Below the pieces are notes generated by a model. That model was not told the origin of the DNA. It was given only the letters and a program-made list of their open reading frames with translations, and did not search any database. Made by a program: the position numbers and the translations under genes. Shown in pieces: positions 9,766 to 19,563 of a DNA stretch of 30,212 nucleotides; position 1 is the first letter of the stretch; each line of letters opens with the position of its first letter. The stretch spans positions 1 to 30,212 of the forward strand of contig QANT01008801.1 in NCBI GenBank assembly GCA_003254885.1. The letters are read 5' to 3'. The DNA is from Purshia tridentata (lineage: Eukaryota > Streptophyta > Magnoliopsida > Rosales > Rosaceae).

Positions 9766-10047
9766 TGTAACACCCCGTACCTTTCAAAGTGGTTTTGAAA
9801 AGGTTTTCGGGATTTTATTGGAAAAGTAAAACGTTTTAGAGGTTTTTCGAATTTTAAGTTTGTTTTAATTTTGGAGGCAAAAGTTGACTTTTAGTTTGAG
9901 CAAGGTTTTCGCGTTGACTTTAGGTTCGTTGGAAAGGTCTCGTTCTCACGAGTTCGTAGACACGTAGCACGCGTCAAACGGAGCTACGGTTTCGAAGTTA
10001 CGGACGTGTGAAGAGAGGGGCAAGTTTGTAATTTTGGAAAAAGGTGA

Positions 10048-10057
10048 TTTTAAAAAG
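10048..10057 (+). promoter_or_regulatory. candidate TATA region of solo LTR 1
   Basis: TTTTAAAAAG lies about 280 bp into the LTR, followed by CCCAAAACCC and a pyrimidine-rich CTCTCTCC stretch typical of plant LTR leaders. It is a non-canonical TATA, so the call is tentative. Confidence 0.35.
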
Positions 10058-10567
10058 CCCAAAACCCAGAAAATTCTTCAGTTACTCTCTCCTCTCTCCC
10101 GACGTCTCTCTCTCTCGCGAGCCTCACCTTCAGCCGCGCCTTCCGCCGGCGCGTGGGGGCGCGTCCGGCCGCGGCTGGGCTCGAGCTTTGGCTTGCCGAG
10201 CTCGCCTCTTCCCCCTCTTGCTTCTTGTAGCCACCGTCCAGCCTAGAAACGCCCGGAAAGAGAGACCCAAATCACGCACAATCGGTGTCACGGCGGCGAT
10301 CGCGGCGATTCCGGCGACGACGCGACCTCCCACCTGCCCAGATCTTCTCTACTCGTCGAGCCCAGTGTGTTGGTGTGCTCCGATCGTCAGTTGGACCGCC
10401 GTGGACGGCGGATTGACGTTGAGCAGGCCGGCAGCTTTCCGGCTAGTTTTCCTCTTTTTCCGACCACTTTTGGCAGTCGACTTAGGTTTGAGTTTTGATC
10501 CTCTCGATCTCCTCTACGTGGCTGTGTAGCCTGATTTTGATGCTTAAGGTTTTGGGTTTTCGTGCAG

Positions 10568-10613
10568 TTGACCACCGTTGACTGCCGTTGACCACCTTTG
10601 ACCACCGTGGACC
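10568..10613 (+). promoter_or_regulatory. cluster of TTGAC (W-box-like) motifs at 10-bp spacing
   Basis: TTGACC at 10568, TTGACT at 10578, TTGACC at 10588 and 10598, and a decayed TGGACC at 10608 repeat exactly every 10 bp. TTGAC[CT] is the core bound by plant WRKY factors. It lies downstream of the candidate TATA, so a regulatory role is inference. Confidence 0.5.
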
Positions 10614-11515
10614 CCGCTGCGTGTGGCGGTTCCAGCGATCGTTTCCTTGGTTTTTGGCCTCGGGCCAACCACCCGAACCTGTGGGTGAGTTCGGGTGAGT
10701 TTTCTTGACTTTTCGTGTGTTTTCCAGGGCCGGCCAACCACCGTGCGTGGTGGTTCCCGCCCGTTTCTGTGATTGTTGGCTTGGTTGTGAAACCTGTTTG
10801 TTTTGGTTGACTGTCTGGTCTTAACAGGTACGTTTGGCTCAGGAATCGTATTTCCGATGCCGTTGTGCTGCCGGATTTTGGAATCCGAGCAAAGGAGCCA
10901 CGAAGGGCAGTTTGGTCTTTTTGCGTGGTCACTGTGAGTGAACCTAAGTTTAATTAATTCTAGTTCAGTTACTTGTTTGGCTGGTTTGATTGGTTGCTGT
11001 TTGCTAGTTAGGGGGGTATGAAATTAGGATTGGAATTTCCGAGGATTTAAAGGATTGATTGAGGACTAAGTAAGGATTAGTGGTTTGTTGAGGACCGGTT
11101 TGTCCAGGTGGAGACTTTTGGATTAGGATGGGAATTTCCGAGGGTTTAAGGTTATTGCTTTCAAGGTGCTTTAGTGAGGATTTTGGTTTTGGGAATTGAT
11201 TTTGAGAACTTAGTTTATTCTTGGTTAAAGATAAAGGTTTGATTTTACTTATCAGTTTTTGGTAACGTTTGGTTCTTTAAGAAAGGATTTAATTTTAAGT
11301 TCGAGTTTTGGTTAATTTTCTCGTCATATCAAAAGGTTTTGAACCTGGTTTGGTGATTGAAATGGAAATATTCTTTTTCGGATTGGTACTGTTTTCAAAG
11401 CACCCAGTTGGTACTCGTTCAGCTTCTCAGATAGCATAAGGTCTTTGGGACTCATCACGGCACACACTTAGGCTTTGGGCCGTGTGTCGGGATGCTTTGC
11501 CCTTTGGGGGTAGCC

Positions 11516-11704
11516 CTGCGTGCACGTAAGGCAGTTTGTTGGCTCTGCATGTGTATGACAGACTCTGGCTCTACACATGTATGGCAGGATTATTGGCCCT
11601 GCATGCGTATGGCAGGTTGTGAGCCCTGCGCATGTACGGCAGGCTATTGGCCCTGCATGCGTACGGCAGGTCGTGGGCCCTGCGCATGTACGGTAGGTTT
11701 GCTG
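11516..11704 (+). repeat. 27-bp tandem array inside solo LTR 1
   Basis: Units begin near 11543, 11569, 11597, 11624, 11651 and 11678, with a weaker one at 11516. Alternate units share CCCTGCATGCGTA and CCCTGCGCATGTA, so the recent unit is a 54-bp dimer. Because 27 is a multiple of three, it produces a spurious Cys/Met-rich frame. Confidence 0.88.
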
Positions 11705-12690
11705 GATGTGGATTGGGTGACGGTTTTCTTATCTTGTCATTTTACAAATTGGTTTGATTATTAAATTATAGTTCTTGTTTTATAATTTGGGACCTTGATC
11801 AGATTTATGGATTTCTAAAAGAGTTTCCAAAATGGATTGCAAACGCGGATTTTTACACAGAGTTTTCAGTGAATTTTATGAAATGCTTTAAAGCTGGGGT
11901 ATTTCAAAGAGTGACAGTGAGGTGTTGAGAAATTTGAATTTAAAGGATTAGGCGAGAATTAGTTACTGTGGTTTGAGTAATAGAGGTTATTTGAGGTCAA
12001 GGGTTTAAGTGAAGGGTTGATTCTAAATTATTGGGAAAGTTAGTTGGTTTCTAAGTTTTGAGCTTGAGGTGTAACTTAAGGAATCTATTTGAGGATAGTG
12101 GAAGATTCAGTTGAGGTTGAAAATCTGAGAAGTTAGGAATTCTTTATCTTTGGTGCTAAGGGTTTAATTCCGTATTTGAGGATATTTGAGTATTATGGGC
12201 TTTAGTAGATTTGTTTGGTTTAGAGGATTTTGTGACCAAGTTGAGGATCAGTGTTTTACTAGAGAGGGAATCGTTGGTATCAGTTAGTGGAGGATTGATT
12301 GGTAATTGGGTGAATTTACAATTTGAGGTTTAAGTTGGTTCTATGATTTGATTATTTTATTTGAGCTTAATTTGAGGTTTTCAGTTAGATTTCACTCATA
12401 CGAGCTCTAGTGAGCTTACCGGGTTTGTGTTTAAATCCGGTGCACTTGTGGTTGGGTGCAGGGTTTGTTTTGCAGGTTGAGCAGGCTGAGGAGGCAGTGG
12501 AGAGAAGACGAGACAGTGGGATCAGCAGTGTTTCAGAAAGTTATTTTACAGCTTGGTTTTTATAAATGTATTTTTGTAAATTACAGTTGTTTCAGTAAAA
12601 TTATTTATATTCATGGCTGACAGTTTCAGAAAAGGGCCCACAGTTTTAGGTAACAGTTCTAGTCACGTGCCCGAGGGTTGGGGCGTGACA

Positions 12691-12695
12691 TTGCA
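12691..12695 (+). repeat. target-site duplication TTGCA, right copy
   Basis: Identical to 9761-9765 and directly follows the LTR end GTGACA. Confidence 0.9.
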
Positions 12696-12939
12696 CGTAT
12701 GCATAAGGTTGTACGCAATTTATCAACTCGATCATGTTTGTATTGACTAAGATAAATTTTAGTGGATGTACCGTAGTGTATGTTTTTATCTGCATGGAAA
12801 ATTGAAATTAAATTATATCAAGATTATATAAAAGAATAACTTTTACTTATGATGACAACCAAGTATATTATGTACGTTGAAATGATATGAATAATTTATC
12901 TAGTAACTCATTTTATAGTTTTAAAAGTGAAAGACACCA

Positions 12940-14060
12940 TATTCAAGTTTTAGTTTTGGACACTGTGATGTAGCTACTGATTTAGAAAAAATGTCTGGTG
13001 TTTTTTTCTTTCTAGTTTTGGACATTGTGATGTATATATTGATTTTGGAAAAAATTTGTGGTGTTTTATCTTTTTTTTTATCTTTTTTTATGCAGCTATT
13101 GATTTAGAAAAAATGTGTGTTTTTTAAGTATATGTCTAACAATATTTGTTTAGATTTTTATAGATACTAAAAATCAGTATTTGTATCACAGTATCTGTAT
13201 AACAATATCTGTATGAATTTGTATATGTTAATTATCATTTTGATACTTTTATAAAAAGTAATGAGAGTATCAACAACATAACAAGTAGAAACATTATTCT
13301 TAAAGTCGAAATACAAAACCATTGTCTTTTATCTACAAACTTAAATATAGACCCTGTCATACATTCACTGTTCTAATCTCGAAACAATGATTTTGAAAAC
13401 TGTGCTGTTTGAAAAAGAGTTTTGATTTGGTTTTTGGTAAACAGAAACTAGACACCCTAATGGTCATTTCAATACCAAGATCACCTAAATCGAACTCTAG
13501 ATGCATTAGTTATGCATTTTCTAAATTGACCCTAAATTTCTGAAATCTGTGAGCTAGCAACTATTTTCTTTTGTCTCATAGACACTGTCACATATTCACT
13601 ATTCTGACCCCGAGACAATAATTTTGAAAACTATACTATTTGACAAAGAGTTTTGATCTGGTTTTTGGTAAACAGAAACTAGACACTCTAATGGTCATTT
13701 CAAGACCAAGATTACCTTAATCGGACCTCAGATGCATTAGTTATGCATTTCCTAAGTTGACCCTAAATTTCTGAAATTTGTCAGTTAACAACTATTTTCT
13801 TTTACTTATCTCAGTTTTCTAATCTTTATTGTGTTCCTTGTGATTTAACCTAAACCAAGATTAAGAGGATGATGTTAGACCTGTGTGGATTGGTTTTTAG
13901 TTTTGAACACTATGATGTAGCTATTAACTTGAAAAAATGTTTGTTTTTTTTTAGTATATCTGTGACAATATTTATTTAGGTTTTTATAAATACTAAAAAT
14001 CAGTATTTGTGTGACGGTATCTGTTTAGTTTTTACAGATACTGATTTTTAATATTTTGTG
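12940..14060 (+). repeat. compound tandem repeats, including a 231-bp duplication
   Basis: A 231-bp unit occurs twice in tandem, about 13340-13570 and 13571-13801; both copies share TTTTGGTAAACAGAAACTAG and ATGCATTAGTTATGCATTT. A shorter unit starting TTTTGGACAYTGTGATGTA recurs at about 12952, 13016 and, diverged, 13900. Each outer flank also has ACTAAAAATCAGTATTTGT (about 13167 and 13993), so the 231-bp pair sits between two copies of a further repeat. No coding frame is present. Confidence 0.82.
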
Positions 14061-14097
14061 ATAGTATTTGTTACACAATTATTGATTTCAAATCAGT

Positions 14098-14580
14098 AAG
14101 TGTCACACAATGTCTAATATGCACACTTTCTAGTATGTTTCTGAAATTGTGCGACACTTTTTTATTTAAAATCAGCATATTAGACACTGACCACAGTGTC
14201 TAATATGCACACTACCTAACAGTGTCTTATATGTTTCTGAAACTGTGCAACAATTTTCTATTTAAAATCGATATATTAGACACTGCTACTAATATATTTT
14301 ATAAATTGTGCAACAATTTTCAATTAAAAAATAGTGTCCAATATGTACACTGTATGTGTCTAATATGCATTTTAAACAAGAGGATGAACAAAAAAAAGAT
14401 GTAAGGGAAAAAAAGAGATAAATGAAATGGAAAAAAAAAAATAACTTTACATGTTACAGTTAAAAAAAGGATAAAAGGAAAAAAAAAATGACACATTGTT
14501 GATATGCATCTTAAATAGGAGTATAAAGAGAAACAAGATTCAAGGAAAAATAAAAGGAGGAAATGAAAAAAAAGAAAGAA
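14098..14580. repeat. TGTCTAATATGC repeats with inverted partners, then A-rich repeats
   Basis: GTGTCTAATATGCACACT begins at about 14100 and 14191, and each copy is followed some 70-80 bp later by the inverted form ATATTAGACACTG. A partial third copy covers 14288-14360. Two A-rich units (about 14356-14440 and 14494-14580) share ATATGCATYTTAAA, followed by A-rich sequence. The inverted pairs could form hairpins. The minus ORF at 14320-14655 is a low-complexity artefact. Confidence 0.75.
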
Positions 14581-14659
14581 AAAAGATGCGTACATATTAC
14601 TAATACTAGCTGATGAGTAATGGATTTTGTCTAAAATAACATTTGTTAATATCACTAGT

Positions 14660-15980
14660 ATGTTAGCAAAGTGATAAGGAACGTAAATACATCTATGTTT
14701 TAAGTCAAGTTGTTACTGTTCATTTTTATTTTATTACATTTTAATCAATACCCATTAATTAATAATGTATTGACCATTATGGAATTAGAAATTATTTTAT
14801 TGATTTTTATGTAATTGACCCAAAAATATATGAGCATGTGTCAATACCGTCGGTTTTTTCTTTTCTTACCAAAAACAAAAAGAAACCGTTATAAAAAAAA
14901 AAATCTAAACAAAAATTAACACGCTATGGTTATATTTGGTATTTCTTAGAGTACTTTATTAATAAGTCATAACTTATCATATATTTTAGCCATAGATCTA
15001 AATTTTATATTTATTTATTTTTAAGTCATAACAAATATATTTCTTTATTAATAAGTCACAAAATACATTTTTAAGTAAAAAAAAAAAAATTCAACTATAA
15101 AATATAAAAATAAAAAACAAAAATTCTTAAGAAAAAAATTAAATAAAGTATAATTCTACGAAATTATAAAATGTAACTCTTGACATATGACGTTAGTTAG
15201 AACAAAAAAATTAAACTAAAGTGTAACTCAACAAAAACTCAAAACTAAGTATTAACTCAATAAGAATTACATTTTATAAATGAAAGAATTACACTTTAAA
15301 ATGACAGAGCTAAACTCTCGTAGAGTCTGAAATCATTTAATGGAAAATATAATCTGCAATCACTTCCTCACAATTCTTGTTTTAACACCCCTGAAACTAT
15401 ACAAATAGAAAGAATTAAAGATCACATAATCCAGTATAATCAATCACTGGAGCTAATATGGAATAGTTGGGCAAATATTGTGGAAGCGGCAAAATTCAAG
15501 AAAAAAAGCTAACAAACCTTCAACTTCCTCAAATTGAATCTCCTTCACCACTTTTGTAGATGAATTATACTCAAACATGCAAAATAAGATAGATAATATG
15601 CATTCGATCAGTTAGAACATCCTTAAAAACAATTTCAATGAAACTCAAAGGGTAAAAATATTTGTAACAGAAAAAGATATAGCATATGCAACTACAAGGC
15701 TAATGAAGTTACTAATAACTTAATTAAAGTTATGCTGGGTATTGTCCTCCAGCGAAAAGTAAAGAACTAAAAAGAATTACTAAACTCTCCTAAGAAGGAT
15801 GCTTTCAATCATTACACACGTACTGAAGGTTTGACTAAAGGTTGTATCAAGTAATAAATTATAAAATAATGACTTGAAAATAAATTAAATGTATGTGTTT
15901 ATGACTTAACTGAGATTAATTTAGTGGCTTATCACTAATTTATCCTATTGCTTTTAGGATAGTATAATTTGTTATAAGAT
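14660..15980. other. AT-rich spacer, no feature assigned
   Basis: No protein-coding frame above chance and no RNA gene are seen. It contains homopolymer runs and, at about 15181-15300, a few copies of GTAACTC/AAAGTGTAACT like those in the neighbouring MULE. An imperfect inverted repeat (CGGTTTTTTCTTTT with AAAAAGAAACCG) lies at about 14850-14889. Confidence 0.5.
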
Positions 15981-15983
15981 AAT

Positions 15984-16078
15984 ATTGTATAATATTATAC
16001 AGTAAACTACTGCTAAGCCCCAAATAAGCTCCTTATTTAGTCTTAAGCCATTATTTTTATTACTTTTAGTTTTAAGCC
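15984..16078 (+). repeat. left terminal inverted repeat of the MULE (approximate)
   Basis: It pairs with 23828-23905. Conserved blocks are TATTGTATA, TAAGCCCCA and TTAGTCTTAAGCCAT. A second TTAGTTTTAAGCCATTATTTATT at 16067 looks like a local duplication of the inner block. Confidence 0.65.
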
Positions 16079-16130
16079 ATTATTTATTCTATTACCTTAT
16101 TTTTTATGTGATAAAGATAACTCGATCGAT

Positions 16131-16263
16131 TTTGGCGTGAACAGTCAACTCCTACTTTCGTCCCTGATCAATTTGGCGTGACACTCAACTCCTGCCTTCG
16201 TCCCTCATTGATTTGGCGTGAACACTTGGCTCCTGCCTTTGTCCCTCATCATTTTGGTGTGAA
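16131..16263 (+). repeat. 40-41-bp minisatellite inside the left MULE end
   Basis: Units starting TTTGGCGTGA begin at 16131, 16172, 16212 and, partial, 16253. Each contains CAACTCCTRCYTTCGTCCCT or a close variant. It lies between the TIR and the transposase 5' region. Confidence 0.85.
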
Positions 16264-16605
16264 TTGTTCTTCTCATCTTCTCATTGGTTTTCTCTCATAC
16301 CTCATTTCTTCTAAATTTCTTTATTTGTTGTTCGGTTGCTGAGAAAGAATCTGAAATTAGGGATTTACATCTTTCTCTTTTGGTGTTGATAAAATGTCGC
16401 ACACATACTTTTTAATTTTTTCGATTTCTTGCTAAGAAAGTGTAGGAAACATACATTAATTTCGGGTTTATTTGCTTGAGTTTTTGTGCTGCAATTTGAT
16501 TTGTTATGTTTTCTTGTTTTTCCATTTAGTTTATTATTTTTACAAAGTTACAATTTAATTGGTTACTCATGTGCTCTTTTTATGCCTTTGTTCTGTAGCA
16601 GAAGA

Positions 16606-18840
16606 ATGGGTGGCAGTAAAATTGCACGATTTACTTATGGCTTGGATATTCTTTTTCTTTCATTGTTTGAGAATACCACTTTTGATGATATTTGTACTGA
16701 ACTAACAAGTCGATTTGACAAATTGATAGTTGGGCAGTTTGAGTTGAGATACAGTTTACCGAATCATCCTTTTTGTTGATTGGAATGTGATAAGGATGTT
16801 AAGATATTGCTACTATGTTTTGAGATTTTGAATAAAACTTTTATAGATGTTTTGGTGAGGAATTCGAGTATAGTTGGTGATGATCCTGTGAATTTGGAGA
16901 GGAATTTAGTTGCAGTTGGTGATGTTTTGTGAATTTGGTGAGGAATTTAGATAGAATTGGTGATGTTTCTTTGAGTTCTTTTGCTGGTAGCTCATTATGT
17001 ATTACAGAATTTGATGATGAAGGAAGTATTGATAAGAATGAATATTTAGAGGATTTTAGAACAGAAGCTACTAAAACATATTTGAGCAAATAATGGGTGG
17101 GTTTTATTTACAAAGTTGGGCAAGCTTTTGAGGGTAGGGTGGTTGATTTTCGTTACAAATTATGTAAATATGCAGTTGAGGTTGGTTTTGACTTTGTATA
17201 TGTTAAAAATGAGAAGGGAAGAGTGATTGCAGAATGCTCCAAAAAGAATTTGCATAATTGTGCTTGGCGAGTTTATGCTACGTTGTGCCAGTCAATGTTT
17301 ATTTTTACATTAGAAAATTAAAAAATGTGCATACATACCATGGCGTAATTTGTGAACAAAAGAGTAAATTGTTACGCTCACGTCTTATTACAACTATGGT
17401 GGTAGATGAGATTCGTGAAAACATATCATTGAGGGCTGTTAATATAGTAAAGAAGGTCAAAATGGATTATGGCTTTGATATAGATTACCATATAGCTTGG
17501 AAGGGTAAAGAGTTGGCTAAAAGTGTAGTTCTTGGTGATGATGGTATGTCTTACCAAAATTTGGTGTGGTATATGAATGCTTTAAAGGAAAGTAATCCAG
17601 ATTCTCATTATTATTTGGAGTTGGATTCTGATAGCTATCGGTTTAAACGATTGTTTTTCTGCTTTGGTACCGCCTTCATGGATTTCAATCTTCTCATCCA
17701 TTACTCTTCCTAGATGCTACATTTTTTAAGAACAAATTCAAAGGGTAGTTGCTTGCTGCTACTGAAAAAATGGCAATCAAGATAATGTTGCTTATGTTTT
17801 ATTTTTCAGTTTAAATTTTGATAATTGGACTATGCTTGCTGCTTGCTGCCTGCTTCTACTATACTATAAACGAGTTACAGTTTAGACACTATATTGCTGC
17901 AGAGTTATAGTTTACAAACTTTATTGTCTTGCATTTTTGGCTATTGAAAATGTGAATATTGGTTATGATCTGCAGGTTTTTTCCCATTGGCTTTTGAAAT
18001 AGTTGATTCTGAAAATAAGGACAACTGGACATAGTTTCTCCAATATTTGTCTAAAGTTTTGGCTCTACAAAATAGGAATATCACTTTGATTTTTGACCGG
18101 AACACTGGGTTGATTGATGGTGTTGCCTCTCTCTTTCCCCAATCTGCTCACTTTTTTTATTTCATTCATCTAAAGCATAACATTATTATAAGTACCCTTC
18201 TAATCTAGGAGCGAAATTCATGAGAAAACAAATTGTGAAGTTGATTTTTAAGTCTAGCTTTGCCCCAATTGAATCTGCCTTTAATTTTCATATGGATGTG
18301 TTGCTAAAGGAGGGTAAAGTAAGTGGATCTTAGACCTACGTTCATTACCTATCTATCAAATGGTGGATGAGTTAGAGTGAAGGTTATAGAACAAATGGCT
18401 GAAAGGAGGGTTGATTCTTCTAGATGGTGCACTATACTATGTCCAAAGATGAAAAAAAAGATTGAAAGAAAATTTGGAGATAGGGTGTCATTGGCATGTT
18501 AGTAAGTCGACTGATTTTGTATTTGAGGTGCACTATAGCAATTCTGTTATGGTTGACTTGGCTAAAATTTTTGTTCATGCTGTCAATGAAAGATGGATGG
18601 ATTTCTATGTGCACATGCCCTTGTTGTTATTAAGAAATTTGGTCTCTTGGTATATGATTTTATTGATCCTTACTTTTTATCAAGTTTATTTAGGAATTCA
18701 TATTCATATCCTATTTTCCCTATACTGACATTGGACGGTCTACCAATCATAGTTGTGAAGATGTGGCTCTTTTGCCTTCAGTTACTAAGAAGCCTCCTGG
18801 AACTTCTCAGTACGTGTATTCTCCTGACAATGCTAATTCT
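16606..18840 (+). pseudogene. MULE (MuDR-type) transposase, degenerate
   Basis: The ATG at 16606 follows a possible 5' intron acceptor (TTCTGTAGCAG). The N-terminus (ELRYSLPNHPFC) precedes a TGA at 16777-16779. A MuDR DNA-binding region follows at 17097-17320 (VGQAFEGRVVDFRYKLCKYA, then CAWRVYA). The core segment (17258-17713) has YGFDIDYHIAWKGKELAK and SYQNLVWYMNAL, then LDATFFKN with the first catalytic Asp at 17713-17715. An intron of about 190 bp ends at GATCTGCAG (about 17977). PLAFEIVDSENKDNW, a TAG at 18032-18034 and IFDRNTGLIDGV (second Asp, 18095-18097) come next. The SWIM-like end (LCAHALVVIKKFG) is near 18610. At least four frameshifts and several stops make it inactive. An intact enzyme would cut and paste elements with matching TIRs. 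Confidence 0.88.
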
Positions 18841-18844
18841 GTAG

Positions 18845-19361
18845 GTATTTTAACAACCTATTGATAGTACAAAATGTATATCCCAATTTAAATTCAATCA
18901 ATCCACAATCATTAAGTACTTAGCATCAACTTGTTCTCAATAGTTCAAAACATGCCTAAGCAATTTTGATCACAAGTTCTTCAACTAAGATATAATTAAG
19001 TAAAAAAAGATCAGTTAAGTACCTAAAAGTATCATTTAAGTACAAAAGTATATGAGGGTCAAGTACTAGATGAGAACTTGAAACTTAATCTCCTTTAGTT
19101 TTTTTTCCTACTCTATCCTATATAAAGGTAGCTATTTATCTAAATATCCATAAGAGACAAAAGAGTGTAAATCAAAAAATGCAAGTCAAATTGCTTCAAT
19201 ACTTCTTTCTTAGATCCTTCCTTCTCTACTCCATTACTTCCATCAGCCTTTCCTTACAAAAATACCAACAATTTTCCATCAGCCTTTACTAACATTACAA
19301 GTCGAGGTTTTGAGAACACCAGTAGTTTTTATCATTCAGAAATGTTATTATGATATGTTCC
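18845..19361. other. region between the two convergent MULE genes
   Basis: AT-rich with no recognisable domain. A TATA-like CTATATAAAGG at about 19118-19128 (+) precedes a 37-codon ORF starting near 19180 that I cannot assign. It may be chance. Confidence 0.45.
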
Positions 19362-19458
19362 CTATTCCTGCATGTTGCTTCTTTTAATATTCTCTTCAAA
19401 CTGTTTTCCTCTTGACATTTTATCCATATAGTACATAATTATCGGCTTGCAATCAACC

Positions 19459-19563
19459 CTGCAAATTCATTACAAGAAGTGTAACTTAAATATTACAATC
19501 TACAATTGTTGTCCCTACAAGCAGCCTAAAACTTAAATGTTATTTTAAGAATTAGAGGCTTAC
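19459..19563 (-). other. last intron of the Ulp1-like gene, before the catalytic Cys
   Basis: The donor is GAATC|GTAAGC and the acceptor AATTTGCAG|GGTTG. Removing the 105 bases joins QQDPES to VDCKPI in frame and places the Cys after the usual QQ-x-D pattern. Confidence 0.7.

Larger units (their letters stand above)
9766..12690 (+). mobile_element. solo LTR, about 2.9 kb, Del/Tekay-like, with TTGCA target duplication
   Basis: It begins TGTAACACCCCG and ends GGGGCGTGACA, imperfect inverted termini with TG...CA. The five bases before (9761-9765) and after (12691-12695) are both TTGCA, a perfect target-site duplication. No PBS, PPT or coding region follows, so this is a solo LTR left by recombination between two LTRs. 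The large size and the TGTAACACCCC start suit the Del/Tekay chromovirus group. Inside are a candidate TATA, a GC-rich leader, phased TTGAC motifs, a conserved box at 11441-11490 shared with the two LTRs at the right of the window, and a 27-bp tandem array. ORFs at 10034-10529 and 11492-11764 are by-products of GC-rich and repeated sequence. Confidence 0.93.

Noticed and set aside
10034..10529. ORFs of 70 and 161 codons on +, and 181 codons on - (10387-10932)
   Set aside because: They lie in the GC-rich leader of a solo LTR, overlap on both strands, and show no domain. GC richness alone lowers stop frequency.
11492..11764. Cys/Met-rich 90-codon ORF with repeated peptide
   Set aside because: Produced by a 27-bp tandem array whose period is a multiple of three; inside a solo LTR.
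14320..14655. Minus-strand ORF of 111 codons rich in Phe and Leu
   Set aside because: Low-complexity translation of A-rich repeats.
15376..15405. TTTTAACACCCCTGAAAC, similar to the start of TGTAACACCCC LTRs
   Set aside because: No matching 3' end, duplication or conserved box nearby.
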